In this document: positions 12,338 through 25,900 of the stretch, in pieces
How positions within the stretch are numbered: position 1 is the first letter of the stretch
How the letters are laid out: every line of letters begins with the position of its first letter
NCBI GenBank assembly: GCA_905250075.1
Contig: CAJNOP010000013.1
Location: forward strand, 1,408,188-1,472,187
Length of the DNA: 64,000 nucleotides
Direction of reading: 5' to 3'
Source of the DNA: Rotaria sp. Silwood1
Lineage: Eukaryota; Rotifera; Eurotatoria; Philodinida; Philodinidae
Position numbers and translations under genes: made by a program
Notes under the pieces: generated by a model
What the model was told of the DNA's origin: nothing
What the model saw: only the letters and a program-made list of their open reading frames with translations
The model's database searches: none

Positions 12338-13412
12338 TATAAAAACGCGTTTTGAATTACCTTATCAACGAGCTTTTTTTTATTTAAACATGTCATTTTT
12401 GTATCTGTTCTTTGAATTGGCATGTTAATTATACAATAATAAACAGGCTATTTCAAAACCGCTTACACATACATTCCCTAGACTGAAAGGTTAGGGATCT
12501 GGAATCGAAAATTAAGTCCATTGTGTCTATGTGTCAAACTCGTGCTACGGTAGGTTTATTTTTGTTTCCATTGGTTTCACAGTTTCGAAAATTTGAAAAA
12601 CATGATTGACAATGAGTGCTCAAGTACATAGCAAGAGACTTGTACATCTCTCCTACATAGAAGGTGATAAAGAAGTTCATATATTACTAAGGATTTTATT
12701 TCTAACTGATTTAGAATCTAGAATGCGAAACTACTTGGCATTTGTCCTTCAAACCAGTTTTCAGATTCATGACAAACCTATTTTCTAATCAGTAGGTTTT
12801 GGTTTCGAAATTTAAATGTGAGCTGAAATGCTCTGCGTATGTGTGTTCATTTGTGTGGGACATGTTGGGGTGTGGATGTGGATGTAGAGATGTTAATTAC
12901 AAAATGTTTGTTGTCCATTGTCACATTCATACTTATTCTTTATAGCAATTCGAATATCTTTCTTTTTCTAGTATTTTTTTAATTTATATACACATCTCGT
13001 CCCTTGTTGGACACATACCCCTGCATTATATGATTATTTAGAAGTTAAATTCTCAATTATGATATTATAATAGAATTTCATCATATGGAGTATAAGTAAC
13101 ATCTGTGTAAAGTCGACATAAAACCTTGTAATCTTTCACCACTTTCCAATAAATGAATTCACTTTTGAGTTTCATGAATAAAATTTACAAAGCTTATTAT
13201 GTTCAGATTTCATTTCAAAGTTCTGTTTGTTTCTGCAAAAAAAACACGTTTCATAAGACATGCAACGGAAGATATATATATATATATATATGTATATATA
13301 TCAAATGTGTTTCATACAAACTGAAGAAAAGACAAAAAAAAAAGAGGTTACAGAATGAGGTTACAGATGCAAAGAAACCAAAAATATAGAAAAATAGAAT
13401 TATGGCTATAAA
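12338..13412. other. Intergenic region between convergent genes
   Basis: 3' flank of the PDI-like gene (+) and of the CDON-like gene (-), which converge here. Contains a TA microsatellite (13272-13301) and no supportable gene. Confidence 0.5.
13272..13301. repeat. (TA)n microsatellite
   Basis: About 30 bp of alternating TA interrupted by one G, in the 3' flank of the CDON-like gene. Confidence 0.8.
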
Positions 13413-16400
13413 TTAAGAGGAAGATAATGGTATTGGTTCAATAATAGTCGATGACACCTGATTTTTATCATTTGATATTTTTACAGATAATGGTGTTAAA
13501 TATTTCCAATGATTATAAGGAGATTCCATCGATGAACTAATCCCACTAGACGAATGTGATGATGAACCTGTACTAGATGGTGCTGAATGTTGAAAATTTT
13601 CATTCACTTGTTGCTGTTGTTGATGATTGGATTCAAGTAATGGACGCGTTGAATCATTTGATGAATGTGTACAATAATGTCCACCACTAGCTGATGATGA
13701 TGAAAAAGTTTGATCCAATAAATTATGTTGTTGATTAACTACTAGATTAAAAAGAATATATATAATGATTTTAACAATGAAAGTTAACTAAGTACAAACC
13801 TTTATGGGCTAATGGTGTAATCATTTCTTGTGTTTTATATGGTCGCTGACATGTGGCATGATGATAATGTAAACGCGTAAATGATTCTCCATTTATTTGA
13901 GAAAGATCACGATTATCAACTTTTTTACTATTATTATTATTATTATTAGAAGACATTTTTAAAGGAAGTGTATCTGAGGCATAATTAATTAAACGATGAT
14001 GTAGCAAACATGATGAGATAGATGGACATTCAACTAGAATTACATAGAAAAGAAATGTCCCATAAAAATTTCAATCATTCGTTTTTTTCTTCTGTATACC
14101 TGTTTGCTTGTATGAACAGGTAGGTGATCGACATTCTTCATATTGACTATGAGCATGGAAAGGTGTTAGTGTATGATAAAAATTTTCTTGTATATTTTCA
14201 TTATCTAAACGATTGATTGGATTTATATTTAAACGTATTGTACCATTTTCATTCATTATTGAATTATGTGGTAAACCATGATGATAAATTTTTGGTGATG
14301 TTGTATTAGTTGGACAAGTAAAAGGAATTAATTTACCATCAACAGAAACAACACCATGTTGAAAACAAGGTGTTGCAGCATAATCAGGATTCAAGTTTTT
14401 ATGTAAACCATCGCAATAATATTCTGAACCATTGGCAGATTTAACATGAGCTAAACAATTAAAAAAAAAACAAAGTTATTTATTGATATTTGGTGTAACG
14501 CGATCTAATCGAAATGTTGAAGTATAAAAGGTAGGAATTTGCACACACTACCTCCTCACAAACTGTGACAAACTTTATTGATCTACGATTACTGAACACA
14601 TATGAATAACGATTCGTTACAATATATTAATTACTTCCTTAATGGATTTTCGAAGGATTAAATAAAATAAAGATGAAGAAATGTGTCCAAGATAGGAAGA
14701 ATAAAACAATCTTCCTATGATTAGTAACAGTAGCTTCATCATGTTTCATATTTTAATCATGCAAGGATTACGCTATTTTAGAAAGTTTTATTAGAACTTA
14801 CCGAGAAATTTTTTCTGTTGTAATAATCTTAATATACACATAGCAATGAGTATAGTAATTAAAATTAATAAAACTCCAGCGATAATACCAATAATTAAAT
14901 AAAGAATATCGGAACCTTTTTGTGTAGAAGATGACGATGATGTTATTACATTATGTTTCATATGAGAAGGATATTGAATTTTAGTAATATTTTCAAGAAT
15001 TTCATCAATAGTAGGTGATGAATCCATTTGATTCATACGAGAACGATGATGACTTGAAACTAATCATAAAAATTATATTAAATAGAATAAAAATAGAAGA
15101 TTTTTTTTTTAAATAAAACTTACAACTAGGAACTGATATTTCAATTGAATTACTCATCGGACTCAAACCAAGATTAGAATATGTTGTCATACGTATTTCA
15201 TAAACTTGATCTGGTTCAATTGATGAGATTGTATAAGTATCAATCGGAGGATAACGTAGATTTGGTATTGTAATTGTTGTAAAATTCGTTTTTGAATGTA
15301 TTGGTCGATAATAAACAACAAAACCATCAACTGTTTCACTACCGCTGTTATTCAATAACTAATAATACAAGACTTTTCAATCAACAAACAAAAATATCAA
15401 CCGTTACTAACCTGCCATTTTAATGAAATTTGTCCATCATTAGTTATCCATGCATCAGTTATTTGTGGTAATGGTGAATTTGGTAGATTTTTGATTAATT
15501 TCAATGTAAATTGTTTTGCTGCACTAATAACTAATTGTTTACCAGTAGCATCAAAACCAATTAAACGAAATTTATATGTTTGATCTTGTTGTAAATCATT
15601 AATAATAGCATGATTTAATGAACGATTATAATAATCATCTATTATCATCCATGATGTTTTTGGATGAATTAAACGATATTGTATTTGAATAGAACTTAGA
15701 TAATTTTCAATAGTTTCATTAATTTTCCAGAATAATTTAATAGCATAATTATCTATTTGATTGATATCAATTATTTCTAATTTTGATACTAATAAAAAAA
15801 AATAATTCGTTTTCTTAAATTAGCAAAAAAAAACAAAAAAAAAACGAACCAGGAGTATTCAATCTTAAACCTTTTACATGAACAAAACATTTTGCTGTAT
15901 CTATACCAAAATCAGCTTTCGATGCAATACATTTATAAATACCACTATCTGACTTTTGTGCTGATACAATACGTAAACCACCGGATGAAAGCATTTCATA
16001 ACGACGCATTAAATTTAGATTAATTACTTCATTATTATGTAGCCATTGAACAATTGAACCAGGTTGTGTTAAACAATGAAGTTGAACTGTTTCACCTTCA
16101 TAAACAGTTATATTATTTGGACCAAAGACAATTAAAGATTTCTTTAATAAAGTTTCATCTTCGAATTTTTCTAAAAAAAATTAACATGAATAAAAAGAAA
16201 TTTTTAAAAATTTCAATATTTATACCTTGAGGTTTATCACGATTTGTATAAATAAGAGCAGTACTTGCTTGAGCAGTACCATATGGATTGCGACCAATAC
16301 ATTGATAGATACCTTCTTGAGGTTGAGTTAATGATAGAATTCCATCTAATATTAAATATATATTTCATTTATTAAAAAGACTTTATTTGTCTTTACCTGT

Positions 16401-19400
16401 AATAGGTGATCCATTCATTGAAAATTCTTCTCCATTATATAACCAATTAATAGCTGGTTCAGGTCGGCCACGAAAAGTACATTTGATTGACACGGTTTCA
16501 TCTTTATTAATTTGAATTAATGAATCTGGTCGTTGAATAACTTTCGGTGGTTCTATGACAGCAAAAATAATCATTATATTCCTTCTATGACAATCATTTT
16601 TTCAGTGAAACACGTTCTACGAGACGTCTTGAAGTGTAGAGATAAAAATTTGCAATACATCTCACAGTCGAGTTCGAGACCAAAAAAGTTTCAATTAGAT
16701 GAACTCTACTCCACAGATCATGAAAGACATCTTAACAACACTCCTCTTCTCTTCACGCATGACAAATCGTATATCAATAATGTCTCATTATATTGTATGA
16801 ACTACTTCCGTCCTATGTCGTGCAAACTGCTCAAAAACTACCGATTAATCATCGTTCTTCTGCTTGATTTTTTTTTTATATCTCATGCCATGATTAGTTT
16901 AAAACTCTTAGAAACATGTTAAATTTCAGTAATACCCGCGCTTCCTTATGACTATGAGCATGTTCGTGTCGTCTGTACCAATGATGTCGACTATTTTCAC
17001 TTAGTTTTCGAGTTTGATTATTAATTAAATATGTTATCCTTAAAAAATACTCATCATTTAGAAGATTTAATCAATAGGCAAAAAAGTGTTGCACCATCTG
17101 ACAAAATGTACTAAGGTATATTAAAATCGAATATATTGAGTAGCTATCGATCTCTTCAAGACAGAAAATATTAATTTAATATAAAAATTATTAAAAAAAA
17201 TAAACATTTCAACTTTTAGTACCATAAGAATCGTGCTAATCAATTTTGTTTTTTTCTACTTACCTAAAACTTCTAACAAAGCAGTATAAGCAATATCAGA
17301 TTGACCATTCGAACTAGATGCTCGACATATATATGTTCCACGATCATCCAAACGTATATCATATAAATAAAGTGTACCATGTAATACTTCATGTCGCCTT
17401 TCAGGTAATATATCACCATATTTTTCCCATTCAATTATGGGTTTTGGCCAACCAGCAATAGCACATTCAATAGAAAAATTATTTCCAACCAAAACTCTAG
17501 TCAAATTTATGAAATCAAATCATTCATAATACGAAGAAAAATAAAACTACCTTGAAGCAACTGGTGGTTTATATACAATGGAAAGTGGTCGACGCTCTCG
17601 ATTATTCGATGGTTTATTGAAAACTTGTAAAATTGTTCTCTGACTATTATTTACAATCTGTCCAGTTAAAGGATTTTTTGCTGAACATTGATATTTTCCT
17701 GAATCAAATTTTTTAACATCAATTATATGTAAATTGCCACTAGGTAAAATTTTATATCGATCTAAGACAAGAAGAAAAAACACTTGTAGATTTATCTTTT
17801 TTAAATGAATATTATTATCAATATACTTGAATTCGATTCAATTTCTATAGGATTATTATCTAAAGTAAAAATTGGTATTGCTCTTGGATTTCCATTAGGT
17901 AATTCACATGGTATAACAGCAATATTTCCTTCGGTTATATTCAAAATATTATTTTCATTAATTGATATTTTAAATGGATCTAAAGCTAAAAGAAGAAAGA
18001 GAAAAAGAGATATTTTAATTTTATTAATTCTTTTCATTGACAAACATCACTTTCTCCAATGAACAGATGGAGTATTCATTCATACACACACATATATATA
18101 TGTATACATTCTCTCCACATGCCATCATTGAAGAAAATTCAATTGACTCTTCTCTTGTCTTTTAAAACATCTCTATGTTCTCAATTAACTAGTTCATCGT
18201 TGACTAAGTATTCATAATGCTTAACGCTTGTCCATCTCACACTATGATTAGCTATTGAACAAATAATAATAACAAGGCGTCGCGCATCTTTCCGTCGGCC
18301 TCCCGCAATGAATGACGCCCACAATGTTTGCGAATGCATAGCATCGGTCATCGTCTAATGTATAGACTATAATTTCCGAGAAATATTCGCTTTTAGTGTT
18401 AAGTGAATTAGAGAAGAAATAATATCCGGATTATGTGTGCATGACCAATAGTTTGAATAATATTTAGTCATTACTCATGTATATTGTAAACGACATTTAT
18501 TATCTTTATGTCGTAATAATCCTAGTATTAGCTTTATGATCATATGCCGAACGTGTGTGTGTATGTATCGTCGGTACATTTATATTAAAACATAAATCTT
18601 GTTTTTTTCTTTCCGATAATTACAGAGACTGATCATCTATCTCCTCCTTGTTTTTAATTACAAGGCTATACATACATCAAAATTAATGATCATTCAACCT
18701 CCCGACGACTGACTGGTCACTTATCTTTTCCTTCACGTCGTTCCATTATTTTGATCGAAATCGCCTATGGCTGATCATGACCTTTTTCTTTTTTTTTCTT
18801 TCTATAATTCCATCAAGACAAAACAATACAGACAGACTTTTTTACTCATGGGAAATTGTTTCTGGTCAAATAGGGTGACATTTTGCTAGATTGTTGATAC
18901 ATTCTACCATCACTGCCATTATAATCTATCTGCTAAACATATATTATTTGCAGGCATGATGAGCTATTGTGTATGTAATACAAGTCAACAATGAACTTCG
19001 GTTACGTAATTGATTAAGCTAGCAATGTTCTAATTACATGAGAGAAGACATGTGTCTATATTCTCAACATTGTACTGTTTACATATCCCTATATCATATT
19101 GAGATTTCACAGTCATTCACTCTCACTTAAGAGGAATGAGAGTCTATTTAAACAACTGCTCATGTTCTTGATTATTTCGGTGAGTTCGACGTATCTCAAG
19201 GCAATAAAAAAAAAAAAAAAATTCTCGAATCGGATCTTCAACGAGATGATTTTACGCTTCATAGCATCAAAGCACATACACACACACATTTATAGATTAA
19301 TAATCAATAAGTCTTGCTTTTTATTTCATCGTGTGCAGACAATCAGGCAACAATACACAAAGACAAAGGCAGTGGAATCAAATTAACTAGAGTAACCACT

Positions 19401-20042
19401 ACTAATACTACTATCGTTTTGACCGGAGGGACGATAGACTATTTTAATGAGTCATGAAAAGTACTAGTGCTGTTATCGTTGATCATTATTTTATACATAG
19501 ACCAAATGAAATCATAATCAAAGAAGAAAAAAACGTCTCACACCTCTCTTAATGAACCATTTAAAATTATATCAAAAGACGATAAAAGTAAATCAATTGG
19601 GTACCATCATTTATAACTATAACAATACAATAAAAATGACTTACTTGGTAAACTTAACATAGCTGGTTCACTTTCAATTAAACCGTAACGTGTTGAAACA
19701 ACACATGAATAAGTACCCGGTTGTGTATATGCAGTATCACCAAATTGATATATTCGTAATTCATTGCCATGCATTTCAATAATTGATGGATTTAATTCAA
19801 TACGTTGACCAACATGAGTCCAATAAGCAATTGATACAAATGGTGTATCACTACTTTCACATATTAAACGTACTTCAGATGATGAAAGTAATACAGCAGA
19901 TTGTGGACGAACACGAACTTGTGGTAAACAATCTTCATTAAAAAACAAAAAATTGATACTTCAATAAGAAATTTATCAATAATAATTATAACTTACAAAT
20001 GGTATTTAAATAGATTAACACGAGAAAATAGATTACTCTCAT
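13413..20042 (-). CDS. CDON/BOC (Ihog)-like receptor: 5 Ig, 2 FN3, TM, long tail
   Basis: Fourteen minus-strand exons: 20042-19997, 19932-19645, 17985-17827, 17761-17551, 17496-17264, 16552-16397, 16345-16226, 16170-15850, 15788-15412, 15358-15124, 15059-14802, 14450-14100, 14033-13800, 13741-13413. They join in phase to 1105 residues. Exon 1 encodes a signal peptide. Ig domains cover about 20-111, 112-234, 235-312, 313-405 and 406-510, with the paired Cys and the D-S/R-G-x-Y-x-C signature; FN3 domains cover about 512-610 and 615-715; a membrane span about 767-792; and a 313-residue cytoplasmic tail rich in Ser, Gln and Asn. Ig2 (ILPSGNLHI ... KYQC) and the last FN3 (DGFVVYYRPI) resemble CDON/BOC, co-receptors that bind Hedgehog through FN3 domains. 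CDON has 5 Ig and 3 FN3, Ihog 4 Ig and 2 FN3, so this is a mixed count. Robo or another neuronal Ig/FN3 receptor is the alternative. Structure is well supported; orthology moderately. Confidence 0.85.
16553..17263 (-). other. Intron of the CDON-like gene (711 bp)
   Basis: The intron between the Ig3 exon and the first Ig4 exon is longer than most in this gene. It contains a 129-codon open frame on the plus strand (16533-16922) that also reads through part of the Ig4 exon in antisense; it resembles no family I know and is treated as chance. No TIR was recognised. Confidence 0.5.
17986..19644 (-). other. Long intron of the CDON-like gene (1.66 kb)
   Basis: Separates the first Ig exon from Ig2. 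AT-rich with a CA/TA-rich stretch near 18087-18110 and no coding exon or clear repeat. Its length stands out against the 45-90 bp introns elsewhere in the gene, so it could hold regulatory sequence. Confidence 0.5.
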
Positions 20043-22928
20043 CGTTCATAGTATATAATAAATAAATCAAGAAAAAACAAAGACATCTAGAATTATGCAA
20101 GATATATTTATATAGAGTAACAAAACATTCATTAAAGGCATACAGACACATCATATGTTCAGAAAAAAATGCGTAATAATAATAATAATAATAGTATGAA
20201 GATTATCAACCTAATGCATAGGTTTAATGAGATCAGGTTAGACAAATGCTGACCGCCTACCGTCAGCTGTTCACTCATTCATACAATCTTTATATGTATA
20301 TAAGAGCAAGAAGAAGAAACAACGACACAGACAATATGTAAAAGGAGATGAAGGGTGTTATTGTTGATAGTCGGTACTATAATTACAAGAGCAGTAGACG
20401 ATGATAGAAACATCTATACGAAAGGTGTCTATTCTCGACATTGAACATGAAATAAAAGAATTCAATAAGTCATCATCATTTTTCTTTTTTCTAACGTTGT
20501 CTGCACAGATAGTTCATGCCTTTGTTTGTTCCCGCTCTCTCTATCGCACGCAATTTGTTTTTTTTTTGTTTGGAGAACATATACCTTGAATTTTTTACTT
20601 ACCGATTATCATCACTTTTCGTGCTATGAATTACTTGAATCTATAGGAAGATAATTATCTATCTTCAATAGAACATGCAATTGAACAGTTGATATATTCA
20701 AAAAAAAAACAAAATATTCAGATGTGCGATAGAGTCAATCAGAATATTGTTAGCGGCTTAGATGAAAATACAATACTTCAAACGTTTTCCACCCTATTAA
20801 TCAAACATTAAAATCTGTTACAATCATTTGAATTCAAAAAGAAAAAGAAAACTAAAAGATCTATTTCTTTTTTTCTAATGAAGAAAAAAAAAACACTAAA
20901 AGATGTGCTATATCCAATTTAATAAACTTTTTCTAAGCATGAACACACGCACATCCGCTCGTTAACGATAATAGTTAGTGACCTTCATATTATCAACAAT
21001 ATAATCAAATGTTTTACGATGTTTCTTGTCTTGTATATGTATATGAATGGAAATGTCTAATCAATACAATATCGATGAGTAGTTCTACTTACTCTCTCTT
21101 TGTTCGTAGATCAAGTTTTTTTTATCTTTAGAAAAAAAAGAACATATGCTTTCTTTTCCAATATAATAATGAACAAATTGTATGATTACTAGACAACATT
21201 TTAATCATAAATATTCGTTGTTATTAGACCATCACCATTTTTAAGCAATGAAAAGAACGTAGACATAAAATGACGGAGTACAAAAACGTGAGTGGACACG
21301 TCAATAGTTTTATTGAAATCGACAAGCAGTCCGTAGTACGAATAATAAAAGAAAGTAAATGATGAACAAATCCTTCATCGTCTTCTTCTGTCGATGCATG
21401 CGTGTGTTTGTGTGTGCATTGACCTGTTTTGACGAACTGAAAGAGAGAAAGAGAAGAAGAAGAAAAAAATCGTTCATTTACTCGTTCTCTCGATCACTGT
21501 TGCTTCCGTACAGACATAGAGAAAAAGAATTGAAGAGCAAGAGAAAAAGAAAAAAAGAATCATTATGCTCTTCTCTATACTGCCAAATGATCGATCAATC
21601 GATCGACAACAGTAGCTTATCTCATCCGTAGTTTCTTTCCTCTCGTCTTCGATCTAACTGAATAAGTCACAATCAATTTCTAAGTAGTTCCTTGAAGACG
21701 ATTAGGTTCTCTACAGGTACCACTTTCTTTTGTTTATTTCAAGGCTTAAAATATATACACAGATTCTGTTAACACGTATGCAATTTGTGTGAAAAAAAGA
21801 TTTATGCCTAGAAAAATTTAACATGTTTTATAAAAACTGACAGATAGTATTGCATAATCGAGCTAACTGTTATGTTCTTATTTGTAACTCTTAAGAATAA
21901 TTCAACATGTCAAGCGATTAGAAATTATATTTTGTTGTTAATGAATGATGTAAGTTGTCAATTGAAAATAAGCGATAAGCAAAAAATGGAAATGTCTGCC
22001 GTTTTACATACAGACACATATGGATAATCGAATGAATGCTATTAATATGTATGACGTAAGAATAAGAGAAGGATATAGATATTATTTTAATCCGTTAAAA
22101 CATAAAAATTTGTGCAAAAAAACAAACTATTCATTTGTTCATAGGAAATAAATATGCATGACATTTTATATTTTTATTTTTTGTTTTTATTAAAAGACAA
22201 CAATAGTAGTCGTCTCCACCTCCTGTGGCTCACATTTTGTCCACATCAACGGTAAAGTAAATCACAATGGCTCTTAAGTCCCATTAACCCTGTACATATG
22301 ATGACGGGAAAAGTTCAGCTGTCATATTAGAATGATCAATGGAAATCTGTTGCCCCATTCATTCCTCTATACGTACACTTGATATCGATTTACACATGGA
22401 GTATTAGACAGAAAAGAAAGAAATTAGTGTACTTCAAGGTTATTTCAAGTGGACGCATACGTTTCTTGCTGACCAGATTGTGTTGTCACTCTTAAAACAA
22501 CAGATTTTTTTTTCAAGTAGCAACATAGACAGGAAAAATTGACCGTCATGCTTTTGAACATCAAACACCAGTAGAAAGAAGTCTTAGAGGTATTTTTTTT
22601 GTTTAACGAATCAAATAGAATTCTTCAATAGATCATAGTTGAAAAATAACCAAACTGAAACGTATATTACCTTGGTCGTTCTTTATCTCACTTCATCATT
22701 TAATCCTTGAAGTTATTTACTTTGTGAACGAGACACACGGCTCGATCGAAACATAGGAATATAACAATAACAATAAAATGAACGTGAATATGTCCGTGTA
22801 GGCAAGCCTAAGAGAAAAAATTACAATTGGGAAAAAAAAAAAGAATCGATGAACTTTTCTAAACAAAAGATCATTATAAAATTCACACAGAGTACACATA
22901 TGTTAAAATCTCACAATGAAGAGAAAAA

Positions 22929-22932
<4 letters not shown>

Positions 22933-22962
<30 letters not shown>
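22933..22962. repeat. (AG)15 microsatellite
   Basis: Thirty bases of uninterrupted AG repeats in intergenic DNA. Confidence 0.95.
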
Positions 22963-22966
<4 letters not shown>

Positions 22967-25900
22967 TTTATTATGCTTCTTGAGCATCTTAATAACGAGT
23001 GGAATTTCAATCTTAATGATATCCTCTCTTTTATTTTTTCATGAAAGAGACAAGTCATTGTACACATCTTGTCAAGGACATACTTTTTTTTTAAAGTGAT
23101 GATGAAACAGAAAAAAAAAGGGAGACAATCGTTGTCCGAGATAGCATACTTCCGTACTTGATTCTTGTCATTCTTCTTTCATTCTCAATGACCAACAATA
23201 CTTTTCCTTAGTTTGCTCAAAAAAAAAGAACGATATCTCTAGGCTATTAGAATTATGTCATCAGTGATAGATTAAATATTGAAAAAACACAATCTCCTAT
23301 ACTCTACATTTTTCCTGCAAAGATAATCCATTCTGCGACGATGAATAGACAAGTAAGTAATCATTATTATAGCAAAATGATACCGTCATCCAACTATTCT
23401 GTGGCTTACCTTATCGCCTGTTGAATACAAAATGAAAAAAAAAAAGTTATTAAATAAAACTTGAGGATAAGTCCTTCATCGATTATATAAATCTTCTTCA
23501 ACATTTGAAGTACATTCTTTGAAATAAAAGTTAAGAAATTCAAACTTTTCTATATATACTCAAGAAAAAAAGAAACAAAATGGCATTAGACTTGTTAACA
23601 GAGATGATGCAACTCTCTTCATTTTCATTGAATACACTAAATCATTCTTACTATTTTTCTTTTTTCTTATGTATTAAAGAACTTTTGTTCTTTATTGAAA
23701 TTTTCTCTCAACTTATACTAATGGCTTCTCGTTTATATGCACATATTACTGATTTCATAATCAAAGAAAAAACGTCTCGCTTGACCAATATTTAAAGAAT
23801 TTCAATACGCACATCTATTTACAATCAAATTACTAATGAAATAACTTATCATTTTGGTTCGATTGAAGAAAAGAAACGAATAATTGACCGATAACATTGT
23901 CTCGATCGAAGAAACAATTTGCATTCTATTCAAAATCAACTCTTCGTCGAGGACATAATGTCAAGTGATCGTTATAATCGATATAGTAGTTTCTCTTGGG
24001 ATTGATAATAGAAAAGTATAAATAAAAGAATGTGCATACTCTTACTGTTCAATTACACAATATACATATCATGATAATAGAAAAATTTTTGTTGAACAGG
24101 TGTATGATGAATGATGACAATTTATGCAAGTCTCATAGATAAAAGATTCATTTTATCATATGTCAAAATCTCAAATTACGTCTTAACCAATTTATTTAAT
24201 GATTGATAGACAGAATATTTATTTATGAAAATCGATCGAACACTGTCTGACATGTTTTTTTTTTTTAACATAAAAATTCATCCTGTGATTATTGCATGTC
24301 AATAGGATGAATTAAGATAGTTTTTTTTTTGTACATTAATTCATGATTCTACCTATCATCATTGCATGTTATTGTCAAAAGCTTGATAAATATAAGCAAA
24401 CGGAAGTGAACAAAAACTCCTTGTGCTTGTTACCTATATAATATAGAAATAACATTAACATGCAATCGACTATCGAAAAGAATAATTATGATAAGAATAC
24501 AATACTAACAAGTTCAATCGTGAAAAGAATTTAACCTTGGTCTATACTTAAATTTATGGATTAATAATCAACTCTAGTAACAATGACAATTTACAGATGT
24601 TAGATGGAATGAAAATAATATATAAAGAGAGAAAAGTAAAGGCCATTGTTTTTATTGTGTTTGCTCATGAGAATATAACAATGAGAATCGACTAAGCGCT
24701 AGATATTCTCTCCCCGTATATATTCAACTGAATTCGATATTGAATGGAATAATAGACATCATTTCTTTTTTGTCAACATACTCACGCGCGATCGACTAAC
24801 GATCAATTAAAGATGATTAGTTGACTGATAGAGAAGTGGACGAATGAAGACAGACACGCACATACCAGACATGTTCAAGAAATAAGTGACAATGATGACG
24901 AGATTTTCCTTTATTTGTCTCTCTTCATACAATTTACTCATTATACATAGACCTGTATGACCTTGTCCTTCTTACAGACATATTATAAGTCCTTATGACC
25001 AATTGTATTTATGACGGTCGAATTATTCAAGTTTTTATATGATTGATTGTGTATATTGTATATGAAACCTTCATAGCAAAATTGAATTCTATCGTTCATT
25101 ACTCATTTCATGTACATATAAAATCATCACACTTCACAATTGATTAATATGAAAACTGAAACGCAAATTATTTGTTCATATAGCGAAACAAATGAAGAAT
25201 TAGAAACGTCGTCGTCATTCGAACGTGTTTAATTACGTCATACAAACAACACAGATTTTCTTTTTGAATATGTACAATTCATAGATTAGCTTCTCATCTT
25301 TTTCCGCATGTTTGAATAAAGCTAGCAAAACTCATAAAATAAAAAAAAGAGAACGAGCGTACATATAATGCCTTCAGGCAAACCGACAATAACTTTTCGT
25401 TGTCATTGCTCGTGCTAAAACAATTAGATGAAAAAATATATTGCTTGATTATTGTCACAGTAGTGAGAACATGCCTCAAGCTATTCGAAACTCTCTCATT
25501 TATTCACCATATCATACCTATGTGATTTAGTACAAATAGGAAATTTATCACTATACTCTATGATCTTTTTTGCCGATATCGAATGTGTCAGTGATTATTC
25601 CCTCTAGGCTATTCGATGACAATAACCTTTTGCTTGAATAAATTTCATTCATATCATCACATATTCTTTTTGAACAAACAAGATCAGAGAATAAAATGTT
25701 CGGATATACAACTGATATTAATGATTTTTCTTTGCATAATGAATCAATGAATTCATGAATAAACAAATTCTAGATTTTTTTGTCTTTTAGATATTTACAT
25801 TTGAAAACAATATGAAATAGAGACGGATAAAAATTGAAATTCTATAAGTAACATTGTTTTCATTGTGTCTAAAGGGAATTATACTTGAATAAATTTAAAA

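Noticed and set aside
16533-16922. 129-codon plus-strand frame in the CDON-like intron
   Set aside because: Overlaps an Ig exon in antisense and shows no family resemblance.
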